Shown: positions 9,656 through 10,535 of the stretch, in pieces
Numbering within the stretch: the stretch's first letter is position 1
Layout: each line of letters opens with the position of its first letter
DNA from: Larix sibirica
Lineage: Eukaryota > Streptophyta > Pinopsida > Pinales > Pinaceae
DNA length: 10,535 bases
Direction of reading: 5' to 3'
Assembly (NCBI GenBank): GCA_004151065.3
Contig: NWUY0303885015.1
Coordinates: forward strand, 1 to 10,535
Notes under the pieces: model-generated
Database searches by the model: none
What the model saw: only the letters and a program-made list of their open reading frames with translations
What the model was told of the DNA's origin: nothing
Position numbers and translations under genes: made by a program

Positions 9656-10106
9656 CTAAGTTTCTAATGCCAAAGTCAAAAAATGTTTTGGGGCTTTTCT
9701 GAACTTTCAAACTTCCATTATGCGTTGAAAATCCGTTGAGGAGTTTCCAATGTTAGAATTTCGATTTATCTCGATAGTATTCAGTTGCTTTTCAATTAGA
9801 AACATTCCAACCTCTTGAAAATGACTATTAGGAGCCTTCAAACTTTTATTTCAAGTAAGCCTTGAGAGTTATTTAAACAACTAGCATCACACACCTCTTT
9901 GTTTCTAGATTTGATGTAATTTGTTCATCATGCCAATGGACCTTGCATCAACCTGCAAACTCAAATGGACCCCTATAACTTACATGTTTCCCTAATAATT
10001 CATTGGGACCTTTTGTCAACACTTGACATGGAACCTATAAATTTCTCCTTATATACTCAAATTGAATACATACAACTCTGATGCTATAACTAGAAACTCT
10101 ATAATA
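9656..10106. other. Gene-free sequence between repeat clusters
   Basis: Apart from faint continuations of the 45-bp repeat up to perhaps 9880, nothing is identifiable. ACTCTGATGCTA at 10075-10086 matches 9 of 12 bases of the complement of a common plant retroelement primer-binding site, no better than the candidate at 10347. Confidence 0.5.
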
Positions 10107-10234
10107 TATTCCATAAACATTTATCTCGAGGCAGAATATTCTCAGACATTGATTTCATTAATTAAGCACATATTCCATCAACATTTATCTTGAGGCAGAA
10201 TCTTCTCAGACAATGATTTCATTAATTAAGCATA
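10107..10234. repeat. 64-bp tandem duplication plus decayed third unit
   Basis: Copy 1 is 10107-10170 and copy 2 is 10171-10234. Five of 64 positions differ and there are no indels (about 92% identity). Shared blocks include GATTTCATTAATTAAGCA and ACATTTATCT followed by GAGGCAGAA. A poor third unit may continue from 10235 to about 10282 (CCAATATTTACTGAGGA). The duplication lies 145-270 bp from the possible LTR edge, which is where the untranslated leader of a minus-strand element would be. Confidence 0.95.
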
Positions 10235-10346
10235 CATTCTCTCCAATATTTACTGAGGATATTTGTCAAACATTTGCATCACAATTGTAATTTCCCTTCA
10301 AACACTTATATTTTTCTCCCAAATATAAGCTAGTGTTGCAATATGA

Positions 10347-10358
10347 ACTCTACTACCA
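10347..10358 (-). other. Possible degenerate primer-binding site
   Basis: Read on the minus strand this is TGGTAGTAGAGT. Plant LTR retroelements primed by initiator methionine tRNA usually carry TGGTATCAGAGC just inside the 5' LTR. Nine of 12 positions agree. Against it, the site is 19 bp from the proposed LTR edge instead of the usual few, and an equally good match occurs at 10075-10086. Treat as tentative. Confidence 0.28.
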
Positions 10359-10377
10359 CTCTATCACATACCCAATC

Positions 10378-10535
10378 TGTAATGACCCACTTTCTTGAGA
10401 GTCGTAAAAAATAACATAAGTTTTTTATATGTAAAAATAAAACTTATTATTTTAAATATTGATCTCTTTTTATCTTTAATTTTTAATTATTTCTTAGATA
10501 TATATATATTTTTTTTTTCTTTTAAGTTTTTTTTT
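10378..10535 (-). mobile_element. Possible LTR edge of minus-strand retroelement
   Basis: TGTAATGACCCAC at 10378 reads, on the minus strand, as a sequence ending GGGTCATTACA. That is the CA-terminated end commonly seen on plant Ty3/Gypsy-type LTRs. The sequence changes abruptly at this point from C-rich to very AT-rich (10420-10535). The LTR would continue beyond the window, so its length and its partner cannot be seen. I found no second copy of the TGTAATGACCC border in the window, so the other LTR must lie to the left, be degraded, or be absent. The opposite reading, a 5' LTR of a plus-strand element lying to the right, is also possible. Confidence 0.38.
10490..10535. repeat. TA microsatellite and T-rich tail
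   Basis: A short alternating AT run (about 10498-10510) is followed by T-runs to the end of the window. It is simple sequence with no gene content. Confidence 0.75.

Noticed and set aside
1-10535. CRISPR array, tRNA or rRNA genes, or a defence or biosynthetic cluster
   Set aside because: No regular short repeats with unique spacers, no cloverleaf or rRNA-like blocks, and no intact protein genes were seen; repeats here are contiguous satellites.

Overview
This is a gene-poor, AT-rich stretch of what is most likely a plant nuclear genome. No intact protein gene, rRNA, tRNA, CRISPR array or bacterial-style operon can be supported. The longest start-to-stop frames are about 100 codons; they overlap on opposite strands, lie in repeats and show no recognisable domain. 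The mix of decayed sequence, nested tandem repeats and a retroelement-type border (TGTAATGACCC near the right end) suits a large, repeat-rich seed-plant genome. A gymnosperm is my guess from overall texture only.

Layout, left to right. Bases 1-1120 are relatively G-rich on the plus strand (17 G against 6 C in 121-180) and hold a broken, coding-like frame at 599-943 of unknown origin. Bases 1572-1724 form a gap-free inverted repeat with 65-bp arms and a 23-bp loop. Bases 1963-3952 are a nested repeat: a 27-bp minisatellite recurs in three arrays about 700 bp apart. The first two arrays are each followed by a related spacer of about 510 bp, and the third has grown into five copies of a 105-bp higher-order unit. 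Two independent tandem duplications follow: about 149 bp at 4710-5010 and 170 bp at 5229-5566. The second is about 97% identical and so looks young.

From about 5,570 to 10,377 the base composition changes to a marked excess of C over G on the plus strand (for example 13 C against 4 G in 6961-7020), with no recognisable gene. This block contains degenerate repeats of about 45 bp (9520-9655), a clean 64-bp tandem duplication (10107-10234), and finally a possible LTR edge at 10378. The simplest reading is the decayed or non-coding interior of a minus-strand LTR retroelement whose 5' LTR runs off the right end of the window, but the primer-binding-site evidence is weak.

No genes can be shown to work together here. 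The best observations are structural: the long hairpin, the minisatellite that became a higher-order repeat, and the young 170-bp duplication.
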